Source: Vigna angularis (taxonomy: Eukaryota > Streptophyta > Magnoliopsida > Fabales > Fabaceae). From it: a stretch of 64,000 nt of DNA. Shown here piece after piece: positions 46,419 through 58,220 of the stretch. The position numbers were made by a program, and so were the translations under genes. The stretch lies in assembly GCF_016808095.1 (NCBI RefSeq), contig NC_068971.1, positions 8,444,501 to 8,508,500 on the forward strand. Reading direction: 5' to 3'. Numbering within the stretch: position 1 is the stretch's first letter; each line of letters starts with the position of its first letter. The notes under the pieces are model-generated. The model did no database searches. It saw only the letters and a list, made by a program, of their open reading frames with translations, and was not told the origin of the DNA.

Positions 46419-47736
46419 AAATACCCCCAAACTTACAACTTTGCTTGTCCTCAAGCAAAAGTACTTCTCCTAGCAAACAATTCAATCACAATGGTCTAGC
46501 AACTCAAGCATAGTTTCAATCAAATAAACAAAATCAATCGTGCTTGCTCAACTTATAAATCACATTCAAGAGACAATATAGTCTTAGCAAGCTAAACTTC
46601 AATCATGGTGCTCACAAATTAAAAATCACAAGATAGATGCAAATGATAGATCAACAAACATGGCAAGTTGTTTTCAATGAGGGCATGGAACCAATCCTCA
46701 CCAAGGAAAGTGTTTCACTCAAGCACAATGGTGTATAAGGATGTGTGTCTAACTCTCAACTATCACAATGTTACACAAATCAACTTTGCCTTTTGTTTCA
46801 ACAATTTCAAACACATTAACAAACAAGTAACATCACAAGGACTTTGATTGGCTTGTATTGTGGCTGGGCTAAGAAGAAAAATTGGTTTTTCTGGACAACA
46901 AAGCACCTTGAGATAAGAGACCAAACAATTTAATTCATGATATAGCATAGTATCTCTTTTTCTCCAAAATTGAATAAACCACTCTCAACTTATTTCCCAA
47001 CTCTTTTTCATTGAATTCATGTTTTTGTTTTCTTGTTCTTCTTTCTTCTTTTTCTTTCTTTTTGACTCATCTTATTGTTTTCTCAATGCTCCCCTTTTTG
47101 ATAATAAGAACTCCCCCAAACTTAGACCATTCTCCTCATCCTAACATATATGTTCATCTCAACTCAAGGTAAGGAGGTTAAGGATTTTTCAATAGGCTTA
47201 AGGTTTTAGGAGTGAGAAAGTTTCCTTTCTAAGGTTCAAAGGTTTAGCATTGGCTTTTAGGCTCAAAACGTAGAAGAGGTGGAAGAACAAGATGGCCTTG
47301 ATCATTTGTAACATGCAAGTAACTAGTTCAAATAGAGAAACTTAGGCAAAATCAACTGTGATTCCAAAGTAATAACATTCATCAACAAACTCTGAGGCAC
47401 AACATCTCACAGGTTTACTCAGGGTTCCAAAATTTGATAAACATCATGCCAAGAATATTGATCACAATTAAAACCAAGCATCTATCTAAACAGATACAAG
47501 CAACCACAATCTCTGCTCAACAAGCTCAACCACATAATCTCAATTAGATTTTCAAAACAATTCTCATGGATAAAGAGCAAGCACAACAGATTTGTATTCA
47601 ATTCAAGCATAACAAATGATTCACTCAAATCACCAGACCAATTGCACAAGAACTATCCACAAGGCAAGTCAAAAAGAAATCCAAATTTAAAAACTGAAAG
47701 CAAATAAAAATTGGAAATTAAAACTGAAAAACCAAA
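46419..47736 (-). other. Element B 3' internal non-coding region
   Basis: Minus-strand polypurine tracts lie at 46424-46436 (next to the LTR) and 47105-47119. No coding sequence. Confidence 0.65.
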
Positions 47737-47892
47737 TTAGATGGACTCTTTGCAACTCCAGCAGTGTAGGACACTAGCTTCACTTTCATCTGAAACATCT
47801 TCCTCCAACAGTAGCTTATACTCTGAAACTGCTCCACCTCCCCCATCAGTAGGGGCCTGGCCCCCAGGCCATGATACACGAGTAGCAAAATC
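47737..47892 (-). pseudogene. Element B ORF2 C-terminal remnant
   Basis: The minus-strand reading DFATRVSWPGGQAPTDGGGG, then an acidic stretch (LLLEEDVSDESE) and a TAA, parallels the end of C ORF2 (SAFVAWPGDQ ... DEDDDD). The N-terminal 80% is gone. An acceptor-like tract (cttgttacag) sits upstream near 47980. Confidence 0.55.
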
Positions 47893-48660
47893 TTCATTTC
47901 ATATAGTGCTCAACTCACGCATACCTCAAAGGTTGGCCACTGGTGGTTTTAAACTCTTTAATTCCTAAGGAAGATCTTATCCTGTAACAAGAAAGTTCAA
48001 AGCAAAATTAGTATCCCATAGTCAACAACTGAAGAGAAGAATCCAACAACATACTAAAAGAAATGTGCAAAGGAAAACAAAGAAACAAACCAATGAAAGC
48101 CAAAACAAACAAAGACAAAAGTACATAAACATAGAGGGAAGTCTTAAAATTAAGCTTCCCAAAGGTACAACAACACAAAAAGGTATAAAAACACAACAAA
48201 AGGAGTGTGTGAAAGAGTGCAAAAGAATGGGAAACTCATCATAATTCAAGAAAAACAAAAGTGCAGAACCAGAATTTTTGGTGCAGCTCGCGCCCGGGCG
48301 CCCCTTAGCAGGGGGGCTTGGGCGCCACTCAGTCAATTTGGTGCAGGATGGCCCTGGTGCAGCTCGCGCCCGGGCGCCCCTTAGCAGGGGGCGCTTGGGC
48401 GCCATATCAATTTTCTGCATAATGCAGATTTCTGCGAAATTGGCCACTCACGATGTGATTTTTGGTTCTAGACCTTCATTCAATGCATTCACACACCAAA
48501 CAAGCTAAAACTAACCTAATACACTTATACAAACCATAAAAACAACATCAAAACTCAAAAATCACAACAATGCAAAACTACACAAACATACAAAACATAA
48601 GCTACTAAAGCAAATAACACAAAAATCACACAAACACTAGTAAAAAGGGTAAGAAAATTG
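47893..48660 (-). other. Element B internal spacer with GC cassettes
   Basis: Contains two close copies of a GC cassette (CGCGCCCGGGCGCCCC ... GGGCGCC) at 48288-48325 and 48365-48402, identical in style to those of the B LTR. No gene. Confidence 0.65.
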
Positions 48661-49112
48661 GGTTGCCTCCCAAAAGCGCTTGTTTAACGTCATTAGCTTG
48701 ACGGATTACTCAATGAAGTGCAGATTTTGATGTTGGTGTGCTCCTTCCACCAACTCTTCTTGAACCAATTTCTAGTCACCAAATCAACTCTCATAGCTTG
48801 AATTCTTCTTTTTAGCCCTTCCACTACCTTGACATCTTTAAATACTCAATCCTCTTGATCAACTTTGGCTTGCTAGGCTTGAGCTCATTGTCTCTCATCA
48901 AAGGGTGATGGTGACTAGTCTTTCTCTTTTCCTTCTCCCTTTCTTCTTCATCTTTCAGTTAGCACTTGGAGCATTTTCAATGAAGGGAGAATTTTTGGGC
49001 AGCTTGTAGTGCTCAAGCTAGTTATCTCCTTGTGTCCTAAAATTCCTACAATCTCAAGGTCTTCATGATGCTTTTGAGGCTGCAGTCCTCCTTTTGTGAA
49101 CATCCCCTGCAT
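48661..49112 (-). pseudogene. Element B gag scraps and conserved block
   Basis: The minus-strand ATG at 49112 begins MQGMFTKGG, comparable to MQGNIRTRR of C gag. After about 20 codons the sequence jumps to a decayed version of the gag C-terminus (about 48960-48720). The block GGGAGGCAACCC / AAGCGCTTGTTTAACGTC lies at 48661-48704. Capsid, zinc knuckle and protease are missing. Confidence 0.6.
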
Positions 49113-49253
49113 ACACTTAGACACAACTAGGCTAAAGCCACAAATTAGCCCAAGCAAAACTGAAAATCTATTTACAACAAAAGAGTTAGTTCTATATACA
49201 AAATCAAGTCTACATAAGTTAGAAACCTCACAAAAGTCTAGTATTGACACGAG

Positions 49254-49271
49254 TCCCCGGCAACGGCGCCA
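49254..49271 (-). other. Element B primer binding site
   Basis: The minus strand reads TGGCGCCGTTGCCGGGGA, six bases from the LTR end at 49278. A second, degenerate copy of the same leader lies inside the LTR at about 49336-49378. Confidence 0.8.
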
Positions 49272-49277
49272 AAAACT

Positions 49278-50644
49278 TGATGAGGCCCAATTTAACTTGT
49301 TAGCCATTGCTAGGACTCGGGTTCAATCCCCAAATCCTTGGCAACGACACTAAAAACTTGATGGCTCAAAAAATACTTGTTGGGCTCGATTTCGGCAAGT
49401 GCACCGAATCGTTCAAGTAATAAACCGGTAAGACCGGGTATCGTTTTCCCAAGAGACTCGTAATACTAGAGAATTGTGCGATTAACAACTTACATAGACT
49501 CAATAACAAAACAACAATATACAGAACAAGTGCAGGAATGTAAATTCATACATAATTACAAGGTTGGACTTTGGTATTGAAGGCACTTGAAAATGGAAAA
49601 GACTAGAAATGGTATGAAATGACATTGTTAAGGCTAGTTTTCACCAATGCACTCTTGTGTATAACCAATTTTATCTCCTCTCTATCAATTTACTAAAGTC
49701 AATCCACTAAAACACTCTAGTCCTAATTCCTTAGGTGAAAGAGCCTAGGTTTTCCTTATCAAACCCCAATTCCTTGGCAATCTAACAAGTAAAACCCGCA
49801 TTAAAGAATTGGGATCTAAGACAACATGTGAATCATCTTCCATTCCTAGAATCAATGACCCACAAGGACTCTTATTTCAGTTCAAGATTTCATCTTACGT
49901 TCCCATAATCCATAAAACCCCAAAATCAAGCCATGAATGTTCCCATTACATGCAAGCTTTAAGATTGGAAACAAGAATACTAGCAATTGATAGAAAAGGC
50001 ATATATATAATCAAATCATTCAAAAATAACACAAGAATTCAAAGGCTACAACTAATCCCAACAAGATGGGTTTGGCTCTCCATTTCCATGGAGAACCCTA
50101 AAGCTTACAAACATGGAAGATGGAAGAAGAAGGAGACCCAAAGGAAGAGGAGGAGATGTTCCCACAAGCTCCTCACGCCCTCCATGAGCTCCACCCGTGA
50201 AATCGCGCCTCCAAATGACCAAAGACCAAAACCCCTTCGCGTTTCTGGGTTAAATAAGCTGGATCTGACACATCAGCAAAAGTCGCGCCCGGGCGCGAGC
50301 CTCTCGGAAAAAGTCACGCCTGGGCGCCCTCTCAGTCGCGCTTGGGCGCCCCTCAGCCAGGGGGGGCTTGGGCCTGACTTTTCAGTACTGCATCATTTTC
50401 ACTTTTTCTGCAGATCTGCTTGCTTCTAGTGGTTGGTTCAGCCTTAGACATTGTTGGAGAGTCTTCCAAGCTCATTTTTAGCTACAAAATAAGGGATTAT
50501 TGATGAAAGTACATCAAAGTAGCCAAAAACACAATTATTTAGAAAATAAGACAAAACAAGAGGATTAAGCAAGTTATAAGTAAGAAAGGAGTTGATTTTG
50601 CCATTAAAATGATGCTTAAAATATGGTATAATTTAGCATTATCA
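49278..50644 (-). repeat. Element B 5' LTR
   Basis: 1367 bp, from TGATGAGGCCC (left) to TAGCATTATCA (right). The left 100 bases are a captured leader with a primer-site-like copy. GC cassettes lie at 50283-50365. This copy is uninterrupted and shows the pre-insertion site of C (ggctacaactaatcc, about 50045). Confidence 0.88.
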
Positions 50645-51885
50645 GATATCGTTTCCCAAGAGACTCGTGTCCTAGACAATCGTATAATATTTAACTAATT
50701 TAGACTAAAGAATGATTCCATGTTTTTGGGATTTTCATGCAATTAAATTAAAGATAAAACATAAAGGGTAAAAGTGATCTTTGATTATGCAAACACTTTG
50801 AAATGGAAAGATTAGAAATGATATGGAATGATATTGTTGGGGGTTGATTTCACCTACTTCACTCTTATGTATAGAAAATCACTTCCTCTTCATTAATTAG
50901 CCAATGTCAATCTTCTAATTTACTCAAACCCAATCCCTTGGTAGAAAGAGCCTAGACTTACTTCTTAAACTCCAATCCCTTGGAAAACCTAACAAGTTCA
51001 TCCGCTTTAAGAATTGAGATTCAAGACAACCAAAGGTCCTAGTTCTATCCCTAGATACAATTTCCTTTAGGTGTTTAATCCAGTTCTAGATTCACCCAAT
51101 ATTTCCCAATATCAAACAAACCCTAAAATCATGATATGGTTGAATTACTCATACAAGCTTTAAGTAGAGGAATTAAACACTAACAATCAATGAAAGAGGC
51201 ATATAATCATTCAAAACAACTGTAATTACATAAGAGATCCGTGGTTACATCAATCCCCAACAAGAATGAAACTAGCTCTCCATGAATGGAGAGCTTGAGC
51301 TTACAACAATGGTGGAAATGGAAGAAGGAGGAGGACCCAAGGATGAAGAAGGGCTGTTCCCACAGCTCCTAGCTCGCCTCTGGACGCTCCAATTGAGAGA
51401 ACTTGTGTATGGGATGCCAAAGATATCAAAGCCCTTCTAATTTGGGGTTAAATAAACCCAATCTGCCAAATCAGCAGCAGGCGCGCTTGAGACCGCGCTC
51501 CAGCGCGCGAAAACAGGAAAAAGGGCGCTCCAGCGCCCTTTTGTAGGGGGCGCTCCAGCTAGCTCCAGTCCTGGTGCAGAGCCCGCTCCAGCGCCCATGG
51601 AAAAAGGGCGCTCCAGCTACCTTTTTCCAGATTCTGGTTCTTCATATTTTTGTTGTTTTCTTGTTTTCTCTGGTTCCAACACTCTTCATTTGATGCAGAG
51701 ACTTCTTCCAACTAATTAACTTGTATAAATAAAGAGGTTAATGATCAATTTATCTAATTAAAGCTTAAGATGAAACCACTTCTTAAACTAAATGAAAACT
51801 AGGATTTACAAGGTAAAAAGGATGAGAAAGAGTTGATATTTTCTCTAATTCAATACTGAATTCATAGTAAAATATGCCACTATCA
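50645..51885 (-). repeat. Element A LTR (minus), right piece
   Basis: Continues the A LTR from the second GATAT to ACTATCA at 51885. With 35382-35442 it makes a 1297-bp LTR. A-type GC cassettes lie at about 51480-51625. Confidence 0.9.
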
Positions 51886-53089
51886 ACTCCCCCAAACTTA
51901 GAACCTTGCTTGTCCTCAAGCAAAAGGTATCTGACTGTCAACAAAACATATTTCAAAGATTACAGTTGGATTCATAATACATTGCTTAACTTGAAACAAC
52001 TAGAAATGTGTATCATGTTAGTTTTCCACTATGATGCTCACAACACAATCAATCAATCAAAAGCCATAGTTTATAAGAGATCAACAGTCATGGCAGGATG
52101 CTTTACTAAATTATGTAGAACTAATCCTCACTTAAGATGGTGTTTCACTCTAATGCACTGGTGTATAAGGATGTGTGTCTATCACTCTACTATCAAATTG
52201 TCACACAAATCAACTTTGCCATTTGTTTCAACCAAATTAAACACATTCACAAGTAAGTCAACATCACAAGGACTTTCATTGGCTTGTATTGTGGCTGGGC
52301 TAAGAAGGAACATGGTTTTTCTGGATAACAAAGCACCTTAAGCTAAGAGATTCAACAATTGCAATCATGAATAAAAGTTCTCTTTTGCTTCACTTAGATT
52401 ACCACCAATGTCGAACTTAAATCCCAACTTTCTTTCATTCAGTTCTTTTTCTTTATCTTCTTCTTTCTTCCTTTTTGTTACTTTTGTATCTTTCAAATTT
52501 TTCTCAATTCATCCTTTCATAACAACTCCCCCAAACTTAAATCATTCTCCTGTAGTGCAGATGATTTCTCTATTTAGCTCAAGGTAAGGAAAATAGGGAA
52601 ATTTCATTTGGGCTTTAAGGTTCAAAAAGAGTCATTTATCAATCAAGGTCGAAAGGTTTTGAATTGGTTTCTTTTGGCAATATGTGGAAGAAGTAGGAGA
52701 GCAAGATGGCCTTGATCATGTGCAACTAACAAGCAAATGGTTCATATCAGAGAAACTCAGGCAAAGTCAATTGTGATCAAATATGATAGCATTCACAAGA
52801 AAATTCTAAGGCACAACATCTCACAAGGTCAACTCGAGGTTCCACAATAACATCAAGCAACTGCAATGAATAATGATCTCAGTTAAGCATACAACATTCT
52901 CAGACTTTTTCATGAAGGAAGCAATACAATTTGAACTAAATTGACCCATCTCAAGCATCATTTCATATCAAACCATAAGCATTATGAATCAGCATAAGTC
53001 TAACAAGCCAGATAACTAAAACAACTTAACTAAAATTGAAAAACAAAAGCTAACTAGCAACCAAAGTAAAAGAAAGCAAAATAAAAGGT
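51886..53089 (-). other. Element A 3' non-coding region (minus copy)
   Basis: Minus-strand polypurine tracts at 51886-51900 and 52526-52538. No gene. It is continuous at the point where the plus copy is interrupted by a B LTR. Confidence 0.7.
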
Positions 53090-53290
53090 CTAGTGACTCA
53101 TGATTTGTAGCTCATTGTCAGACTCCTTCATTTTCTGCACCACCTCCCCTAATAAATTGGGTTGGTCCCCAAGCCATGCTACTTGGGTCGCATATTCCTC
53201 TGTTGACATCTCTACTTTGTGGCGGCTTTTGTTTTTATTCTCTTGGATTTGGATGAAGAAGTCATTTCTGCACAAAAGATTGAAAATAAA
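53090..53290 (-). pseudogene. ORF2 remnant of A, minus copy
   Basis: Same deleted ORF2 as at 30905-31080, including the conserved end VAWLGDQPNLLGE and an acceptor-like tract upstream. Upstream (53460-53610) lie A-type GC cassettes. Confidence 0.65.
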
Positions 53291-54130
53291 GTTTGCAAAT
53301 GTGAGCTCACAATGTATGTATTTGTAACAAACAATCATTAGATCACATGATCATGAGTTCACAAGGTCAAACGCACACTAAATATGCAAGAAAAATCACG
53401 AAACACAGCCTGAAGCATGAAAAATTTGAAGCAGAAGAGAAAAATAGAGTTGCTGAAAAATCTGGTCTGGTTGGAAAAAGTTAGCTAGAGCGCCCCTAAG
53501 CAGAGGGCGCTGGAGCTAGCTATGGGTCAGAATGCCAGAAAACTGGATTCGTGCTGAGCGCGCTGGAGCGCCCCTGAGCAGAGGGCGCTGGAGCGCCATA
53601 CCAGATTGCAGATTTGCAGAATTTCACAACTACACCTACAATTTTTGGAATTTGGCACTTCTTGATGCTCAATTCAGCCCAGATTAACATGTTTTCACTA
53701 TACAAACTTGATCAAATCCATAAGGATTGAAATTGAGTGCAAGAATGCCAATTTAGGTGCACACTTCCAAAGCTTTCTAATTCTACAACTCAAGGCTTCA
53801 AATTTTACACTTTAAACATACCTAAACTCAACATAACCATTCAGAACATACTCAATCACACTAGAACACATAAAGACAGATTGAACAATTCTAAAACACA
53901 TCAATACACAATAAAACTCAACATTACACTAGTTAACCATTAACAACACAAAAACTACAATTGAAACTAACATGCTCTAAAATAACCAAATCAAATCAAA
54001 ACATTCTAAAGCAAATTCAAACAATCAAAACACACTCAAATAACAAAATCACACATATAGAAAAGGTTAGAAAGCTGGGTTGCCTCCCAGTAAGCGCTTG
54101 TTTAACGTCATTAGCTTGACACCATTAAGC

Positions 54131-56749
54131 TCAAGTTTGATTTTTGATGTTGGAATGCTTCTTCTTGTCATGACACCAACATCCTCTCAGCAATTTCCTA
54201 GTCACCAACTTGACTCTCCTAGAATATGGAGCCTCTATCTCAAGCACTCCATTTATCTTTATGTTCTTGATGACCCATAACCTATTCTTGAATCTCACTG
54301 GTTTGCCAGGTTTGGGCTCATCGCTTGCCATCACAGGATTTTGGTGAACTAGTTCTTCTTCTTTTTCTTCTTCCTCTCCCTTTACTCTTGGGGATAAACA
54401 GCTGAAGCTCCTCTTGACCAACTTGGCAGCTTGCTCTGTTAGACTAGTAATTGATAAAATTTCATCAGTGGCTTCAATACTAGTCTCTTTTTCATGATTT
54501 TGCTGCTCAACTCCAAAGACGTTGAAAGTTACTTCCTCATCTTGGTTTTTCAATTTCACTGTTCCTTCTTCTACATGAATGACAACCTTAGCTGTCTTCA
54601 TGAAAGGTCTTCCAAGTATGAGTGGTATCTCGACATCTTCTTCTATGTCCATAACTACAAAATCCACCGGGAATTGGAGTTTATCTATTTTGACCACCAC
54701 ATCTTCCACGACACCATACGGATACTTGATGGATCTATCCGCCAGCTGCAGCATCATTCTCGTAGGCTTGACTTCAAGACCACCAATCTTCTTAAGCATA
54801 GATAGGGGTATCAGATTGATACTAGCCCCCAAGTCAACGAGAGCTCTACCTATCTCGTGGTTTCCAATAGTGCATGGAATGGTGAAACTCCCTGGATCTT
54901 TAAATTTTGGAGGAAGAGTCTTCTGCATGATGGCACTGCAATTTCCCTGTACTTCAATTGTTTCCTCATCTAAGTATTTCTTCTTGCTGAGGATTTGCTT
55001 CATGTACTTCGCATAAGCAGGAATTTGTTGCAGTGCTTCGGTCAATGGCATGGTGATCTCAAGTTGATCGAATATTTGCTTGAACCGAGCCAACTGTTTC
55101 TCCTTCCCTTTAGTACATGGAATTTTTGGGTAAGGGAGGTGTTTCACTATTTCTTTCTCTTTTTGGTTTTTCTCTTTTTCATATTTTTTATTCTCTTCTC
55201 CACCTTCAACAATCATGTCTTCTTCTTCTTCATTTTCTTTCTGATCTTCTTCTTCTGGCTTTTCTTCTTCTTCTTCTTTTCTTCCAACCTCTTTCCCACT
55301 TCTTGTGAATATTACATTACACTCCTCCTTCGGGTTGGCTTGAGTATTTGCAGTAAAATGTCCACCCTGTTGGTTTGCTAATTGCTTAGCCAATTTACCA
55401 ACTTGCACTTCCAGGTTCTTTATGGATGCATCAGTGTTTTTCTGGTTTTGGATGGACTGCTGCATAAACATCTGCAATGTGTCTTCTAGCTTTGAAGTCC
55501 GATCATTTTGAGGTGGATAATGTTGAGCAGGTTGATACGGATTTTTACTGCTAGAAGCTTCTTGATTTTGTCTCCACCCTTGATTGGAAGGATTAGGGAA
55601 ATGATTGTTGAAGAAGTGTTGTCGTCCTTGATTTCCCATATAGTTGACTTCTTCATGTTGGGAACTACTAGGACTTTGACAATGGCCGTTGGGGTGGCTA
55701 TCTCCACAGAAATCACATCTCATTACTTGATGATGTGGTTGAGGTTGAGCTTGCATTGCTTGCAACTACTGAGGTAGTTTGGCCATATGTTGAGTTAGGA
55801 GTTCCATCTGTTGGGCCAGAATCTTATTTTGTGCAAGTAAAGCATCCTAGGCACTCAGTTCATACACTCCTCTCCTCTGTGCTGGAATTCTCCCATGTTG
55901 GCTCCTCAAATCAGTGGAAGCCATATTTTCTATCACAGCAATGGCTTCATCAACAGTCTTAAAAAGTACTGAACCACCAAAGGATGCGTCTAATATCATC
56001 TTTGTATGAGGTTGCAAACCATTACAGAAAGTTTGCACTTGCATTTCTAGACTGAATCCATGGCTGGGACACTTTCTCAATAAAGATTTAAATCTTTCCC
56101 AGGCTTCACAAAGTGGTTCATCTACTCCTTGTACGAAGGTAGCAATGGCAGCCTTCACCTCTGTGCTCTTTGATGGTGGAAAGAAGCGTGCTAGAAATTT
56201 ATATTCCACATCCTCCCAGCTCGTAAGACTTTGATTAGGCTGTGACTGGAGCCAAGCCTTTGCTTTGCCATTCAGAGAAAATGGGAAGAGTCTCATGTAC
56301 AATGCTTCTTCTTCCTCCCCTTGTACACCCATAGTGCCACACAACTCATAGAAGGTGACCAAATGCGCATGAGGGTCTTCATTGTCCAGGCCAGAAAATT
56401 GGTTTGAACTGATGAGCTGGAGTAGAGCAGGCTTCATTTCTGCCATCTTGTCACTCATAGTGGGCCTCACAATGCTTGAGAAATTCCTCGGGCTTGTGTA
56501 GGTTATTGAGTCCCCTATGGTTCTCCTTGGAGGTGGTCCTGCGCCAGCCATCCTGTTCACAGAAGAAGAATCAAAAGATTCTATGTCTTGATTGTTGAAA
56601 GGAAATGAGGCTTGAGGGGCAGCTTGTTGACTTAGAGCTCGTTGTCTCCTTGTGTCACTATTGTTTCTACGAGCTGTTTTCTCGATCTCAGGATCCACAA
56701 GGAGTGGTTCAGATGACACCGTCCTCCTTGTACGGATGTTTTCCTGCAT
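54131..56749 (-). pseudogene. Element A gag-protease with two nonsense codons
   Basis: Aligns end to end with the C gag-protease: 872 residues, capsid, zinc knuckle CDFCGDSHPNGHC, acidic linker, protease motif ALVDLGAS. Two in-frame TAG codons, 27 codons apart (55847-55849 and 55766-55768), break it. At both, element C has CAG. The rest is open, so decay is slight. The same C-terminal extension as in C is present. Confidence 0.9.
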
Positions 56750-56891
56750 ACACTAGAAAACAACCAAACTCGTGCCACAAGTCAGCCCAAAAAATAAAGA
56801 TAAATGATAAATACAATAAACAGAAAGCTATACACAAAAGGAGAGAATCTAAATCGGTTAAAATCACACAAAAGTCTAGTTTTAACACGGG

Positions 56892-56909
56892 TCCCCGGCA
56901 ACGGCGCCA
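56892..56909 (-). other. Element A primer binding site
   Basis: The minus strand reads TGGCGCCGTTGCCGGGGA, six bases from the LTR end at 56916. tRNA-Asp type, as in Athila. Confidence 0.87.
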
Positions 56910-56915
56910 AAAACT

Positions 56916-58215
56916 TGTTGAGACTTTGGCAAGTGTACCAAATCGTTCAAGTAATAAAACCGGTAAGACCGGATATCGTTTCCCAAGAGACTCGTGTCCT
57001 AGACAATCGTATAATATTTAACTAATTTAGACTAAAGAATGATTCCATTTTTTGGGATTTTCATGCAATTAAATTAAAGATAAAACATAAAGGGTAAAAG
57101 TGATCTTTGATTATGCAAACACTTTGAAATGGAAAGATTAGAAATGATATGGAATGATATTGTTGGGGGTTGATTTCACCTACTTCACTCTTATGTATAG
57201 AAAATCACTTCCTCTTCATTAATTAGCCAATGTCAATCTTCTAATTTACTCAAACCCAATCCCTTGGTAGAAAGAGCCTAACTTCTTAAACTCCAATCCC
57301 TTGGAAAACCTAACAAGTTCATCCGCTTTAAGAATTGAGATTCAAGACAACCAGAGGTCCTAGTTCTATCCCTAGATACAATTTCCTTTAGGTGTTTAAT
57401 CCAGTTCTAGATTCACCCAATATTTCCCAATATCAAGCAAACCCTAAAATCATGATATGGTTGAATTACTCATACAAGCTTTAAGTAGAGGAATTAAACA
57501 CTAACCATCAATGAAAGAGGCATATAATCATTCAAAACAACTGTAATTACATAAGAGATCTGTGGTTACATCAATCCCCAACAAGAATGAAACTAGCTCT
57601 CCATGAATGGAGAACTTGAGCTTACAACAATGGTGGAAATGGAAGAAGGAGAAGGACCCAAGGATGACGAAGGGCTGTTCCCACAGCTCCTAGCTCGCCT
57701 CTGGACGCTCCAATTGAGAGAATTTGTGTCTGGGATGCCAAAGATATCAAAGCCCTTCTAATTTGGGGTTAAATAAACCCAATCTGCCAAATCAGCAGCA
57801 GGCGCGCTTGAGACCGCGCTCCAGCGCGCGAAAACAAGAAAAAGGGCGCTCCAGCGCCCTTTTGTAGGGGGCGCTCCAACTAGCTCCAGTCCTGGTGCAG
57901 AGCCCGCTCCAGCGCCCATGGAAAAAGGGCGCTCCAGCTAACTTTTTCCAGATTCTGGTTCTTCATATTTTTGTTGTTTTTGTTGTTTTCTTGTTTTCTC
58001 TGGTTCCAGCACTCTTCATTTGATGCAGAGACTTCTTCCAACTAATTAACTTGTATAAATAAAGGGGTTAATGATCAATTTATCTAATTAAAGCTTAAGA
58101 TGAAACCACTTCTTAAACTAAATGAAAACTAGGATTTACAAGGTAAAAAGGATGAGAAAGAGTTGATATTTTCTCTAATTCAATACTGAATTCATAGTAA
58201 AATATGCCACTATCA
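56916..58215 (-). repeat. Element A 5' LTR
   Basis: 1300 bp, TGTTGAGACTTTGG ... GCCACTATCA, next to the second ATAAC duplication. Complete, with A-type GC cassettes at about 57800-57945. Confidence 0.92.
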
Positions 58216-58220
58216 ATAAC

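Larger units (their letters stand above)
35443..50644 (-). mobile_element. Element B: decayed Athila-type retrotransposon
   Basis: Inserted in an A LTR with the duplication GATAT (35438-35442 and 50645-50649). LTRs: 49278-50644 (5') and 35443-36216 plus 45799-46418 (3', split by C). The internal region 46419-49277 is only 2.9 kb. It holds a primer site (49254-49271), gag scraps, the conserved post-gag block, ORF2 scraps and a polypurine tract. Without C the element is about 5.6 kb and codes for nothing. The LTRs differ by a 22-bp length change in the GC-cassette region and by point changes. Confidence 0.88.
28749..58215 (-). mobile_element. Element A: Athila-type LTR retrotransposon with internal inverted duplication
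   Basis: Inserted in a D LTR with the duplication ATAAC (28744-28748 and 58216-58220). The ends are TGTTGAGACTTTGG on the left and GCCACTATCA on the right, i.e. minus orientation. Layout from the right: 5' LTR 56916-58215, primer site TGGCGCCGTTGCCGGGGA (tRNA-Asp type, used by Athila), decayed gag-protease 56749-54131, ORF2 remnant, polypurine tract, LTR (50645-51885 plus 35382-35442, split by B). Then come a spacer, a plus-oriented copy of the 3' half (29677-35128) and a truncated minus LTR at the far left (28749-29683). Net of nested insertions it is about 12.7 kb. No reverse transcriptase or integrase is present. Confidence 0.85.

Noticed and set aside
49809..50429. 206-codon plus-strand frame
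   Set aside because: Lies wholly within the B 5' LTR, antisense to the element, with no domain; the related LTR pieces carry only parts of it.
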